From positions 16,907,395 through 16,971,394 of the forward strand of contig JACGWO010000004.1 in NCBI GenBank assembly GCA_034509735.1: 64,000 nucleotides of DNA, read 5' to 3'. Positions within the stretch are counted from its first letter, which is position 1. The number at the start of each line of letters is the position of its first letter. The stretch comes from Sesamum alatum. Lineage: Eukaryota; Streptophyta; Magnoliopsida; Lamiales; Pedaliaceae. Shown piece after piece: positions 55,260-64,000 of this stretch. The position numbers were made by a program, and so were the translations under genes. The notes under the pieces were generated by a model. The model did not search any database. It saw only the letters and a program-made list of their open reading frames with translations, and had not been told where the DNA came from.

Positions 55260-55285
55260 ACGTGCCATGACTAGTGAGACCACGT
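55260..55285 (-). other. leader hairpin remnant, element C
   Basis: ACGTG (55260-55264) pairs with CACGT (55281-55285) around a 16-base loop; the loop palindrome is degraded to CATGACTAGTG. The loop length is the same as in elements A and B. Confidence 0.5.
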
Positions 55286-56289
55286 AATAGGTGAAATCAG
55301 CTTTCTCACTCTGTCGTAGATGGAAAGTATGGACGAAAGATGCATGCTCAAGTCCATTTTAGGGGTCTAATATTCAACTTGGTCCAACCAAGTGAGAGTT
55401 TTTATTTTTAAAGATCGAGACCTCAACACATATTTAAAGTGTTTTACATGTTTGAAATATGATAAAAATATATCCAAATATCCATCAATCATTTCGCCTG
55501 CAAAATAAAGCCTAGCACGCCCCTGTTGGATGATACAAGCCCAAAAACCTAGGCGATCCATTGAGCCCGCAGTGGATCTATGATCAATCTAAGGTTAGCC
55601 CTATACTATTACAAGTGTATTAAAAACCCATCAATACTATGATGAGCCTTGCCTCTTTATCCATCGGGCCTCCATCTCTCATACCTTCGGGCCTCCGTGG
55701 TCTCCTCCTTCTTGGGCTTCCTTCGTTTTATATTTATTCAAAATAAAAATAAAACCTCACCACTATCTACTCTCATTACAACTGAAAAGAAACCCCGACG
55801 AACACCCAGGGGGAGTACATAGATAGGAAAGAAGAATGCTTTATTATTCCAAGGAGAAAGATGAAATACTAAGGAAAACTAAAGATGCACGTAGGCCCCA
55901 CCCAACAGAAAAATAAACCATACACACGGTCTAAAGGCTTTGTGATCATCTATCCGTTAATCCAATTAACTCAGATAGCATAATTACATATCCCACGTAA
56001 AACATGCTAATAAATCATGATATCCAATATCATAAAATTGCAGAAAATAAATGTAAAAATTTCACACAAGAACATTGATCATTTGTGCAACCATTGCAAA
56101 ATAACTCTTGTTAGGAAAATCCCTTCCTCATTAACAAGACAATATTAAATTTTGGGAGGTTCCCAACCTCAAAAAAAGAAAAAAAAAAATCTCACGTTAA
56201 TGGTTTAGAAAATATGCAGAAGATAATCAATAAAATTTTCAGAAAAAGTAGTTTTGAAAAAATAGCACGAAATAGAAAAATAGTCATGG

Positions 56290-56490
56290 TGGTAGCACGA
56301 CGCCTAGTGCCCAGCTGGGCATGCGCGCGCATGTGCGCGTAGGCTTCCCTTGCCTGCATATGCCCTACGCATAGCATTAGGTGTCCGAACGCAGGCGCTG
56401 CACATTGTCTGCACATCGCCTACGCGCCGGGCGCGTTGGCCGAGCAGCAGCGCACAGGCTCCCTTGCCTGCGCGCGCCAACAGACCCTGC
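56290..56490. other. GC-rich block in element C leader
   Basis: Contains GCGCGC tracts and the hairpin modules AGGC-ttccctt-GCCT (56341-56355) and CAGGC-tccctt-GCCTG (56455-56470), like element B. Confidence 0.85.
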
Positions 56491-56710
56491 CTATTACGCG
56501 TTTTTCCGTTTGTGCGATTCTTTCTTGCAATTTTTCCAAACAACAAGAATTCCAAGCCAAATTCAAGAACTCCAAGATCAAAATATTCAAGTGCAAAATT
56601 AAATGCAAATAATTCTACAACACAACATGCTTCCATACATAAAATTAAACACGTAGAGCATGCAATCAACACGTATATCACGTTTAACCCTAAGCCTATA
56701 TACCTAACCG

Positions 56711-56724
56711 GGCTCTGATATAAC
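56711..56724 (-). other. decayed primer binding site of element C
   Basis: GGCTCTGATATAAC on the plus strand; elements A and B have GGCTCTGATACCA. Two or three changes in the tRNA-complementary stretch show age. Confidence 0.8.
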
Positions 56725-57159
56725 TGAAAGTATGGATCAACCCAGAGTCACGCGGCAGAAGCGTCGAAAACAACAAAACATGTGTAATAAACGGAACTAA
56801 AACATTTTAAAACCAAAGCAAAGGGTGTTCTCTTGATTCTCCCGGGCGTTCGGTGTGTCTAGGGCAAATAAAGAAAACAAGAAAACGTAAATGGAATCTT
56901 ACCCTTGTAGTTCTCTTCACCGGCTATACGTGTAGAGCACCTCCAAAGAACGTCCACGCAATCCACTGGAATGCTTAGAACCTTCGTGCTAGCAAAAGCT
57001 TTAAGAGGAGAGAACAATTGACCAAACATTATAAATTAACGAGATCAATTATTCGTAGTTCTTCCTTGATTAAATCAAGAAGAGCTAGACACTTTAGGAG
57101 GAGAGGGAAGAAGGAGGGACGAGAGAGCGAGAGGAGATGGCGACCGTTTTGTGTGAAAA

Positions 57160-57686
57160 CGAACGGAGCGGAAGGGATCATAAGTTCCAAGGAGAAGTTA
57201 AATAAGACGAGCCATGCTTCCCTACTGGGTTGATATCCATCTATCCGCGGTTTATATCTTTTCCTGCTAAGCTTAAGACACAAGACTCTTGTCTTCGGTG
57301 ATAACGGTATAACCAAAAGAAAAGGGCGAAACCGAGGAGTAAGTTGAATGTAGTGAGGGTCCGAAGGAGAAGGTGGTACTGAGGATCAAAGGGCCTACTT
57401 GGACATCGGCAATCAGCCTGCCTCTTGCAAAAATCTTTTGTAAGCTCTATTTTGATGATAATACCTTTCATATAAATATACCTACTCGAAACCAAAACAC
57501 ATTTATTAGGCGCGGCTATTATGGTGGTCATGTGGACGTATATAAACCCAATGGTGAGAATCTTTACTACTATGGTAAACTCTTTATATCCTTTTATTAT
57601 GAAATCATATCCTATGCCTTTTGGTGAACCGGGGCGCCCATCGACATGGCGGGGAAGCCTAGCAGAACGGCTATCCCACACTTGGC
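57160..57686 (+). other. inserted mitochondrial-type DNA (NUMT-like) in element C 5' LTR
   Basis: The LTR sequence runs to GTTTTGTGTGAAAA (57159) and resumes at GCATGTGTGTATATTTTG (about 57687). In between is unrelated sequence of higher GC that is absent from the other C LTRs. There is no target duplication, and about a dozen LTR bases are lost, so this was a patch-like repair insertion rather than transposition. The right half encodes part of a mitochondrial linear-plasmid type DNA polymerase; the left half resembles plant mitochondrial intergenic DNA in texture, but I cannot name a locus. Confidence 0.75.
57400..57632 (+). pseudogene. fragment of mitochondrial linear-plasmid family B DNA polymerase (dpo)
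   Basis: One plus frame reads [20 protein letters not shown], then [20 protein letters not shown] and ENLYYY. After a small deletion at about 57574 the next frame gives [20 protein letters not shown]. The RGYYGGH...ENLYYY...SLYP arrangement is the pre-motif and motif A (DxxSLYP) region of protein-primed family B DNA polymerases found on plant mitochondrial linear plasmids and integrated in many plant mitochondrial genomes. The deletion removes the motif A aspartate codon and shifts the frame. Only about 75 codons of a protein of roughly 900 or more are present. It cannot be functional. Family assignment is from recognised motifs, not a search. Confidence 0.75.
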
Positions 57687-58975
57687 TGCATGTGTGTATA
57701 TTTTGAGTATTTATGTGACTAAGACACTACTAGCAACTACTCGAGATTTCACCTAGTCAAATACTCTTCTAGGATTAATCTTGGCCATCCATCTCATACT
57801 CTCCATGATTGAATCTCATGATGGGCTTTATGGACCAGACTCATTTAAATCTAATTCACATAGTCCAAAGGTCCAATGGACTATGTATTAAATCCAATTT
57901 AATACTTGAGCCCAATTAAATAATTCCATCATTTTAATCTAATTAAAAAGGGAAAGCACAACCTCTTAAATTCATAAATTTAATTTATAAATTAAGTCCG
58001 ATTAATCCAATTAATCGATGATGGTTGACACTCCAAGAGATTAATTTAATCCAATTAAATTATCTCATCTTCCGGAATTAATTCTAAACTAATTTCTTCA
58101 CTTCTACTGAATTATGTGTGACTCTTTAGGTTCACCCTAAGCTAGATTTGGGCTAATTCCCGATTGTCCCATAACCAAAATTCTCCTTTTACCATGGGTG
58201 GATGTCTAGCAAAGATCCATGGCACTAGAGATTAGGTAAAAATACGGCGTGAACATTTAGGCTCCTAACTGCATACGAGTACGGTCCTTCTATCTACCAT
58301 CTCCCAACCATAGTCTAGGGCATGGAATTCGACGTCAGTTCCCATTCTTGACTAGGCAGCTATACATAAGGCTTGAGATCCTCGTTTACCCCACTGATAC
58401 GTCACAGGGATCCCATCCCATTGTTCAGTCACTGTGGCCATAGATTCTAAGAGAAAACGAGTCTCAGAGTGTATGGGAGACACTACTATCATATCATTGA
58501 CAGGAGACTGATTCTTTCTTGGAACACTCCGTCCTCACTACACATTCTGACTACACTAGATAGGGCTTATAACAACCATGTCTTTCGACATAGTCAGCCG
58601 ACTGCCGAGCCGGCCAACCTACTAAGATTGCATGGATGACCTACGTCTCTTGCCAATGAAACATGGCTGCAATCCTAAGTGCAAGTCTCCCTCGGACCCT
58701 TGATGCCTAATCTTGAAGTACTTGACTTCGAACGTTTCATACCGATCCATAGAAGCTGGCTTCAGGACTGCAAACCTATGCGCAGTCCAGCTTCTTGGAT
58801 TCACAAATCCAGTCTGTGGGCTTTGTCGTGCAGTTAACAGTAATGAACGAAATAGAAGTAAACACAACAAAGTACAATTTTCCATGAAATGAATGTCACT
58901 TTTATCCAATACGCAAATATCATATTACATCAAAATTACCCAATCTAATTAGCTTTACGGTCACCTATTCTAACA

Positions 58976-59356
58976 TGGACCGGACCAACCCGCTATTTCA
59001 TTAGGTCGAACCGGCTGGTTTGGCCCGGGTTTAATAACATTTCTTATTATGATTCTTATCTACGAAGCTATATTCGGCTTGTGTGTTTGGTTCTATTATA
59101 CCGAATAGAAATGAAAATGTGGTACATCAAAATAACATACACAATACCAAACTGAATTTATCAAATCGATTAGGTAAATAATTTTTTTTTGTTCGAATTA
59201 GTTAAAAATTGAATTAACCAAATTTTAGAAAAAATCTAAAATGGCAAAATTTCAAATTTACCTTTCACAACTAAATCATTCTAGTTTCAAATTTCAATCA
59301 CAAATACAAGAGAAAGTATAATAAAATAGAAGAATCCAATTCCAATGTTAAAATCA
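58976..59356. other. flank right of element C
   Basis: Begins TGGACCGGACCAACCCGC with several CCGG/GGTT motifs, continuing the hAT-like flank seen left of element C (near 50700). Then AT-rich DNA with no recognised feature. Confidence 0.4.
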
Positions 59357-61315
59357 AACACAATAGACAATCATAAAGAGAACTACATATAAATAAACGA
59401 CGGTTACCTTTGTAGTTATCTTCTGTGCACCGCTACTAGCATCGTTCCCTTTCAAATGGATGGCAAACGTTCACCATGATTTAAATGTATGAATCCTCTA
59501 ACGTAGTCCACACCACACCGAGAGAAGTCACATTTTTCTTGCTAGAGAAAACGGACCTAAGAAGATGAGATCAAGAAAAGGATCGCACTATCGAATTAGT
59601 GTATCCTTCTTAATCTAGATTTGTTCTTCAATTGATCATAGATCAATGAAGCAACAAAGTGAGAGAGAGAGAGAGCAAGAGTCGACCGAGAGTGAGAGAG
59701 AGATATCAAAGTTCTTCATCATTTTCTACGAAAAAGATGAATAATGATAATCCTCTTGTTGATGATTGTATATACTCATATATATACATCATTAATGTGA
59801 TTATTGGAATGTGTCTAGGTTCATCTAAGGATGTCTAGATACGTTCCAATCGATCCCCATTAATTTTCAATCAAGCCTACCACTTTACAAGGTATGATTA
59901 AATCATACCAAGTAAAGGAAGCTTGATTGGAGTTGATTTGCTCCTTTCCAAGAGGAACAAGTCAACCTCTTCAACAAGGCCTATATGGCTGATTTTATGC
60001 TTCTAAAAGAAGATAAAAATCGGCCATCCATATTTGGGAGAAGTCCAACTTCTCCTAATTCCAAAAATGGAATTAATATCTCTCTTAGGCCAAGATTTAA
60101 TGGATCGGGTTTTTATTGTAATCAAATTATAAAAAACCCAGGAATTAAATCTAATTTAATTCGGTCCAATTAAATAATGTCTATGGATCTTTTAATCCAA
60201 TTAAAAGATCCAAGCCCTTAGTCTCTACTTAATTGATAAATCCATTTATCGATTAATCGAGGGCCCGGTACAATATCGACCCATCCATCCAATGGACTAT
60301 CCCATAAATAATTCAATTATTTATCATCTTTCAAAATTGACTCCAAATCAATTCCTTCACCTACTCGGTGATTTGTGTGTGAAGGTGAATGTTGGCGTGA
60401 ACATTTAGGCATCGATTCTGTACGGGTACGGTCTTTCCGTCTACCATCTCCTGGCCTTAGTCTAGGGTATGGAATTGGGCGTCGGTTTCCATCCTTGACC
60501 AGGCAGCTATGCTTAATACTCGAGACTACGCATGCCTCATTGCATTGATGTAGGGAATCATTCCCTGCTCGATCAACCACTGTGGCCACACCTTTAAGCA
60601 GCATGAACGTGTCTCCGAGTGCATATATGATACCTCTGTCACATACTGATAGGGGATGGATCCTCTTCTTGAAACCCAAAGTCCTCGCTACACATTCTGA
60701 CTGCACTGGACAAGGCTTATACTGAACATGTCCACGACATGAACACCTCTCGCCAGATCCATGATACAACCATCGTGTGTATGTGACTGTCGTGGTTCCT
60801 CAAATCGGAGGACTACTTCTATACTATTGGAACCGGGGAACACCAGTCATACTGACCAAGCCTCCAAGGCTTCCATATGATTACCCCCGCGAGCCAGCTC
60901 AGTCGACTAGATCCCAGTCAACCAACCCACTAAGATCGTACAAACATCCCATGTCTGTCGCCAATGAAACACGGCACCCATCCAATGAATATGACTCTTA
61001 ATGCAAGTCTCCATAGGACTATCGATGCCCAGTCTCGAGGTCCTCGTCTTGGAACGTTTCAGACCCAACCCTCATTAGTTGGTTTCATAGCTGCCATCCA
61101 ACGCGCGACCCAACTACATTGGTTGTCCAATTGGTCTGTGAGCATCTATTGTGATGTTAAAGCATCATTTAATGTAATCGGTAAGCACAACAGATACATG
61201 TACCAATGGCGAACACTTACCATGTTCATCAATACAAAGTTACTTTTTAATAAAGATTGCTGAATAGTTCCCAAAACCGCCAATCTAATTAGCTTTCTAG
61301 TTACCTATTCCAACA
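59357..61315 (-). mobile_element. truncated family A LTR (lacks the first ~170 bp)
   Basis: From about 59357 it matches family A LTRs, closest to 32223-32913 (same wording around 59375-59480 and the GA-rich tract near 59660-59705). It runs to CACC-like TTACCTATTCCAACA ending at 61315. The palindrome is mutated (CTGTGGCCACAC near 60583-60594). A minus-strand open frame in U3 (60317-60769) corresponds to those in the other family A LTRs. No target duplication can be assessed as one edge is missing. Confidence 0.85.
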
Positions 61316-61533
61316 ATAAATATGTTGTTCCAACTCTTTTCTAGGAGTGCACATATTGAAGAGTAGCTCTGTTAACCTTGGGGGCGAATGGTACTATACA
61401 ATTGCATCACAATCGTGCCGAAATTCGCTTTTAGGGCAGTGGCTCATCCACAACAAACATTATTGATTCTAAGAATTTGCAAGTAAACCTCTAATTTATT
61501 TCTAGTGACTATTCGTAACTCAAAAAGCCTTGT
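61316..61533. other. possible leader of the following copia fragment
   Basis: Contains TTGGGGGCGAATGGTACTAT and further low-complexity sequence upstream of a gag-like start. Nothing coding is recognised. Confidence 0.3.
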
Positions 61534-62291
61534 TGGATCTGTCAAAATTGGAACCATTAGATGGAACCAATTTCAAATGATGGTCACAGAAACTCTTAAT
61601 TTTCTTCGAACAACTAGAGGTTTATGTGTTATTCACAAACCCACCAGAAACCTCTACCGTGCTTATAAATCCTAACACCACTCCACCAACTGACAAAACC
61701 AAGAAGGTTGACGAGGTAGCCAATGTGAAGTTCGATAAGGATAACAAGACCATAAGGGATCATATCATTAATCACATGACGAACTATTTGTTTGATCTAT
61801 TCATTAGCCAGAGAAATGCAAAAGCGATTTGGGATATGTTGGAGAAAAGGTATAGGGGTGATGATGTGGGAAGAAAGAAGTATTGTGGTTCGGAAATGGC
61901 TCTAGTTCGAGATGGCTGACAACAAGTCCGTAATGGACCACGTCCAAGAGCACGAAACTATTGTGGCAAATGTACTAAGTGAAGCATGAAAATATGTGAG
62001 TTCTTGCAAGCAAATGTGCTCTTGGAAAAATTTTCACCCACTTGGAGCGACTATAGAAATCACCTAAAGCACAAAAGAAGGAATCTTACACTCCAGGAGC
62101 TGATCAAGCACACGAGAACGGAGGAAGCAAATTGGTTGAAAGATAAGAAAAACTCAATATCTTCTATTTCTCTTGAAGCTAACTTAGTTGAATATGTTGG
62201 ATCTTCTAAAGATAGATTTCAACACAAGGGCAAAAAATTAAGAAAAGAAGGACAACAAAATTTATCCAAGGGAAGAGATGGAAAGATCTAA
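61534..62291 (+). pseudogene. copia gag (different lineage), plus strand
   Basis: The frame opens LDLSKLEPLDGTNFK, meets a TGA where an Arg codon is expected, then WSQKLLIFFEQLEVYVLFTN, VKFDKDNKTIRDHIINHMTN and AIWDMLEKRYRGDDVGRKKY. After frame changes near 61880-61990 it continues CEFLQANVLLEKFSPTWSDY and LTLQELIKHTRTEEANWLKD. This is the UBN2-type gag of another plant copia lineage, clearly distinct from families A-C. A decayed zinc knuckle (CYCFEISDHKA.QC, second Cys replaced by Phe) follows at about 62300-62360. Confidence 0.85.
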
Positions 62292-62399
62292 ATAATAAAT
62301 AGCTCTGCTATTGCTTTGAAATATCAGACCACAAGGCATAGCAATGCTTCCATAGGAAAGACCAACAAAAGAGGATTAGATACTAGCATCTCAAGCCAC

Positions 62400-62835
62400 T
62401 GACGAGAACATTGTTGCAGCAGTCGTGGAGGCAAACTTGATGGAGAATAAAACTTGTTAGGTGTTAGCCGCAAGTGCTTCAAAGCATTTATGCTCCAAAA
62501 AGGAGCTATTCCAAGAATTCCATGAAGCATCCGATGATGAATGCGTCTTCTTGGGAAACTCTTTTGCCGATGGAGTTCGGGGTAAAGGAAAGATTTTTCT
62601 CAAATTTATCTCTGGAAAAATTTTATTAAATGATGTGTTGTATGTGCCATCACTAAGTAGGAATCTAATTTCTAGTAGTCTTCTAAATAAGGCTGGTTTA
62701 AAAATAATGTTAGAAGCTGACAAGGTTATAATCATCAGAATTGGTTATTTCGTAGGAAAGGGATACCTGTCAGATGGATTGTTTGTCCTAAACACAATGC
62801 GACTATTTGTGATGTTCACAGATTTTTATACATAA
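62400..62835 (+). pseudogene. copia protease region of the same fragment
   Basis: The open frame 62461-62835 reads SASKHLCSKKELFQEFHEAS, GNSFADGVRGKGKIFLKFIS and LLNDVLYVPSLSRNLISSSL. This is the copia protease domain after its active site plus the start of the GAG-pre-integrase region; the DTG/DSG active-site codons just upstream (about 62440-62470) are replaced by a stop and ASAS. The element ends without integrase or RT. Confidence 0.82.
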
Positions 62836-64000
62836 TTGAGGGGCTAATTGTTAATTATTAAGAAAATATAAATTTAACTATAAATTATATATTAAAATTT
62901 ATCTATATTAAAACTTGAAGAGAGTAGATTGAAGTTTTATAAAATATTTGGGGCTAAATTATACAATTTTAGAAGTTAAGGGGATAAAACTGAAATTTCT
63001 TGCAAAATAAAAATAATAATAATAAAAGCGGGGGGGGGGGGGGGGGGAATAATGTTAAATAGGCATTAGGTTGGTAGAAGTGTGTCCACGTGTCATTCAC
63101 TCATTTCCAAAGCTAAATGCACACACACTACTACTTAATATATATATAATATATGTGTGTGTGTGAGTGTGTGTATGCTAATTATCAATCATTCACACAA
63201 ACCAATGATTGGCTTATTACTTTGTCATTCTTCGATAATTCGCAACAGGTAAGGAATTTTAATTTTAAATTCTAAATTAATTATTATATTAATATTATTT
63301 AATTAGTTCATTTATTAAATATAATTTGTACTATTCGATTTAGTATTTAATCAAAAAATTTAATGAATTCGATTATTTATACAAATTAGTGTTTGGATAA
63401 ATATTTAATTGGAACTGGGGTGTTATAGCTAGTAAATTATAATTCTTTTAATCTATTAGATTTAGTCGTTGTTATAATGGATTACTCAAATTAATTAAAA
63501 TTATTGACAGAATACATAATTATATGTACTAGTGCTTGAGTAATTATTATAATAGAGAAGAGTTCGGCAAATATTAATAGAAATACTAGAAAATTATGTT
63601 TGAGAAATATTAAAAAATTGTATTTGAGAAATATTATATTTATTGAAAAAGAATATGAGATTTTTGTAATAATTTCATTTAGGGATATTATGGGGATGAT
63701 GGTTATAAAAATATGAGGGATTTGATAAACTAACTCTTATGAGTTAATAGATAAATTAGATATATATTTAGAAGGCCTAGAATGTCTAGTTGTTTAGAAG
63801 AAAATGAAACGAAAATTTGAATTTCAATATAAATGAAATATTGAAAGATTGATGGAAAATGTACAAATATTATGTAATATTTTATCTAGAATTTACGATA
63901 TTTTTGATATATTGATTATACATATCATATCCTATTATAGGACACAAAGATAAAATAGAGGGCTGAGTAGTTCCTTCTATTGACGTGATCTTTTGAGTTT
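62836..64000. other. AT-rich intergenic DNA
   Basis: No coding sequence or element end is recognised. It contains a G17-like run at about 63031-63048 and a TA/TG dinucleotide tract at about 63138-63177. Confidence 0.6.
63138..63177. repeat. (TA)n/(TG)n microsatellite
   Basis: Interrupted TA run followed by TG repeats. Confidence 0.85.

Larger units (their letters stand above)
54781..56710 (-). promoter_or_regulatory. element C untranslated leader
   Basis: Holds a first palindrome CACGACTCGT (55181-55190), a second degenerate one with a residual hairpin (55260-55285), and upstream a GC-rich block (56290-56490) with two CAGGC/GCCTG-type hairpins. The order is as in elements A and B. Confidence 0.75.
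50717..58975 (-). mobile_element. copia family C element, gutted (copy 2)
   Basis: Bounded by a 3' LTR at 50717-52680 and a 5' LTR at 56725-58975, minus strand. The inner part keeps RNase H and the C-terminal RT, then a foreign family A LTR piece, then the N-terminal gag, leader and PBS. Integrase, protease, zinc knuckle and most of RT are gone. The right flank TGGAC (58976-58980) fits the left flank TGG-C (50713-50716) if one base was lost, so a target duplication is probable. The left LTR edge has TG changed to AG, as in copy 1. Confidence 0.88.
56725..58975 (-). repeat. 5' LTR of element C with foreign insert
   Basis: TGAAAGTATGGATC ... TATTCTAACA. The length is 2251 bp including a roughly 527-bp insert at 57160-57686; about 200 bp near 58590 are deleted relative to the other C LTRs. 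The palindrome is mutated (CTGTGGCCATAG, 58432-58443). Confidence 0.92.

Noticed and set aside
57029..57681. Minus-strand frames across the mitochondrial-type insert
   Set aside because: The polymerase motifs are on the plus strand; the minus frames are complements without family motifs.

Overview
The window looks like nuclear DNA of a eudicot plant. It is AT-rich, has long intergenic stretches and many microsatellites, and most of its length is nested transposable elements. These are Ty1/copia LTR retrotransposons primed by initiator Met-tRNA, a hAT element with a TTF-type zinc finger and HAT dimerisation region, Mutator-like (MULE) remnants, a pogo/Lemi1-like element and a Tourist-like MITE. 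Only one probable host gene is visible, on the minus strand at about 9.3-11.6 kb. The species cannot be named from the sequence.

Layout: 1-1.9 kb AT-rich flank with a promoter-like patch. 1.92-4.14 kb solo LTR of copia family A with a perfect 5-bp target duplication. 4.1-9 kb AT-rich DNA with a TA-flanked pogo-like element, a copia pol scrap and a TTA-flanked MITE. 9.3-11.6 kb host gene encoding a charged, low-complexity protein, with one break in frame. 12-13 kb AT-rich spacer. 13.06-31.0 kb copy 1 of a duplicated composite (MULE remnant + hAT element + copia family C 3' end), interrupted by a complete 9.9-kb family A element (20875-30793, TSD TCAAA). 31.0-32.9 kb unassigned DNA and a truncated family A LTR. 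32.9-52.9 kb copy 2 of the same composite, interrupted by a complete 10.3-kb family B element (35482-45818, TSD GGCTT) and by an oppositely oriented family B solo LTR (48629-50618, TSD CATTG). The family C element runs on to 58975. Its internal part has been gutted by an inserted and then deleted family A element, and its 5' LTR carries about 0.5 kb of apparently mitochondrial DNA, including part of a linear-plasmid type family B DNA polymerase. 59.4-61.3 kb another truncated family A LTR. 61.5-62.8 kb gag/protease scrap of a different copia lineage on the plus strand. The rest is AT-rich.

The order of events can be read from the target duplications. MULE, hAT and family C were together before the duplication; A then landed in copy 1, and B and the B solo LTR in copy 2. 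The two complete elements are recent (their LTR pairs look nearly identical by eye), but every gag-pol in the window is broken, so none is autonomous. The most unusual signals are the mitochondrial-plasmid polymerase fragment inside an LTR, a pair-conserving RNA hairpin with a palindromic loop in the leaders of families A and B (weaker in C), a second covarying hairpin in U5, and very GC-rich, CG-alternating leaders in all three families.
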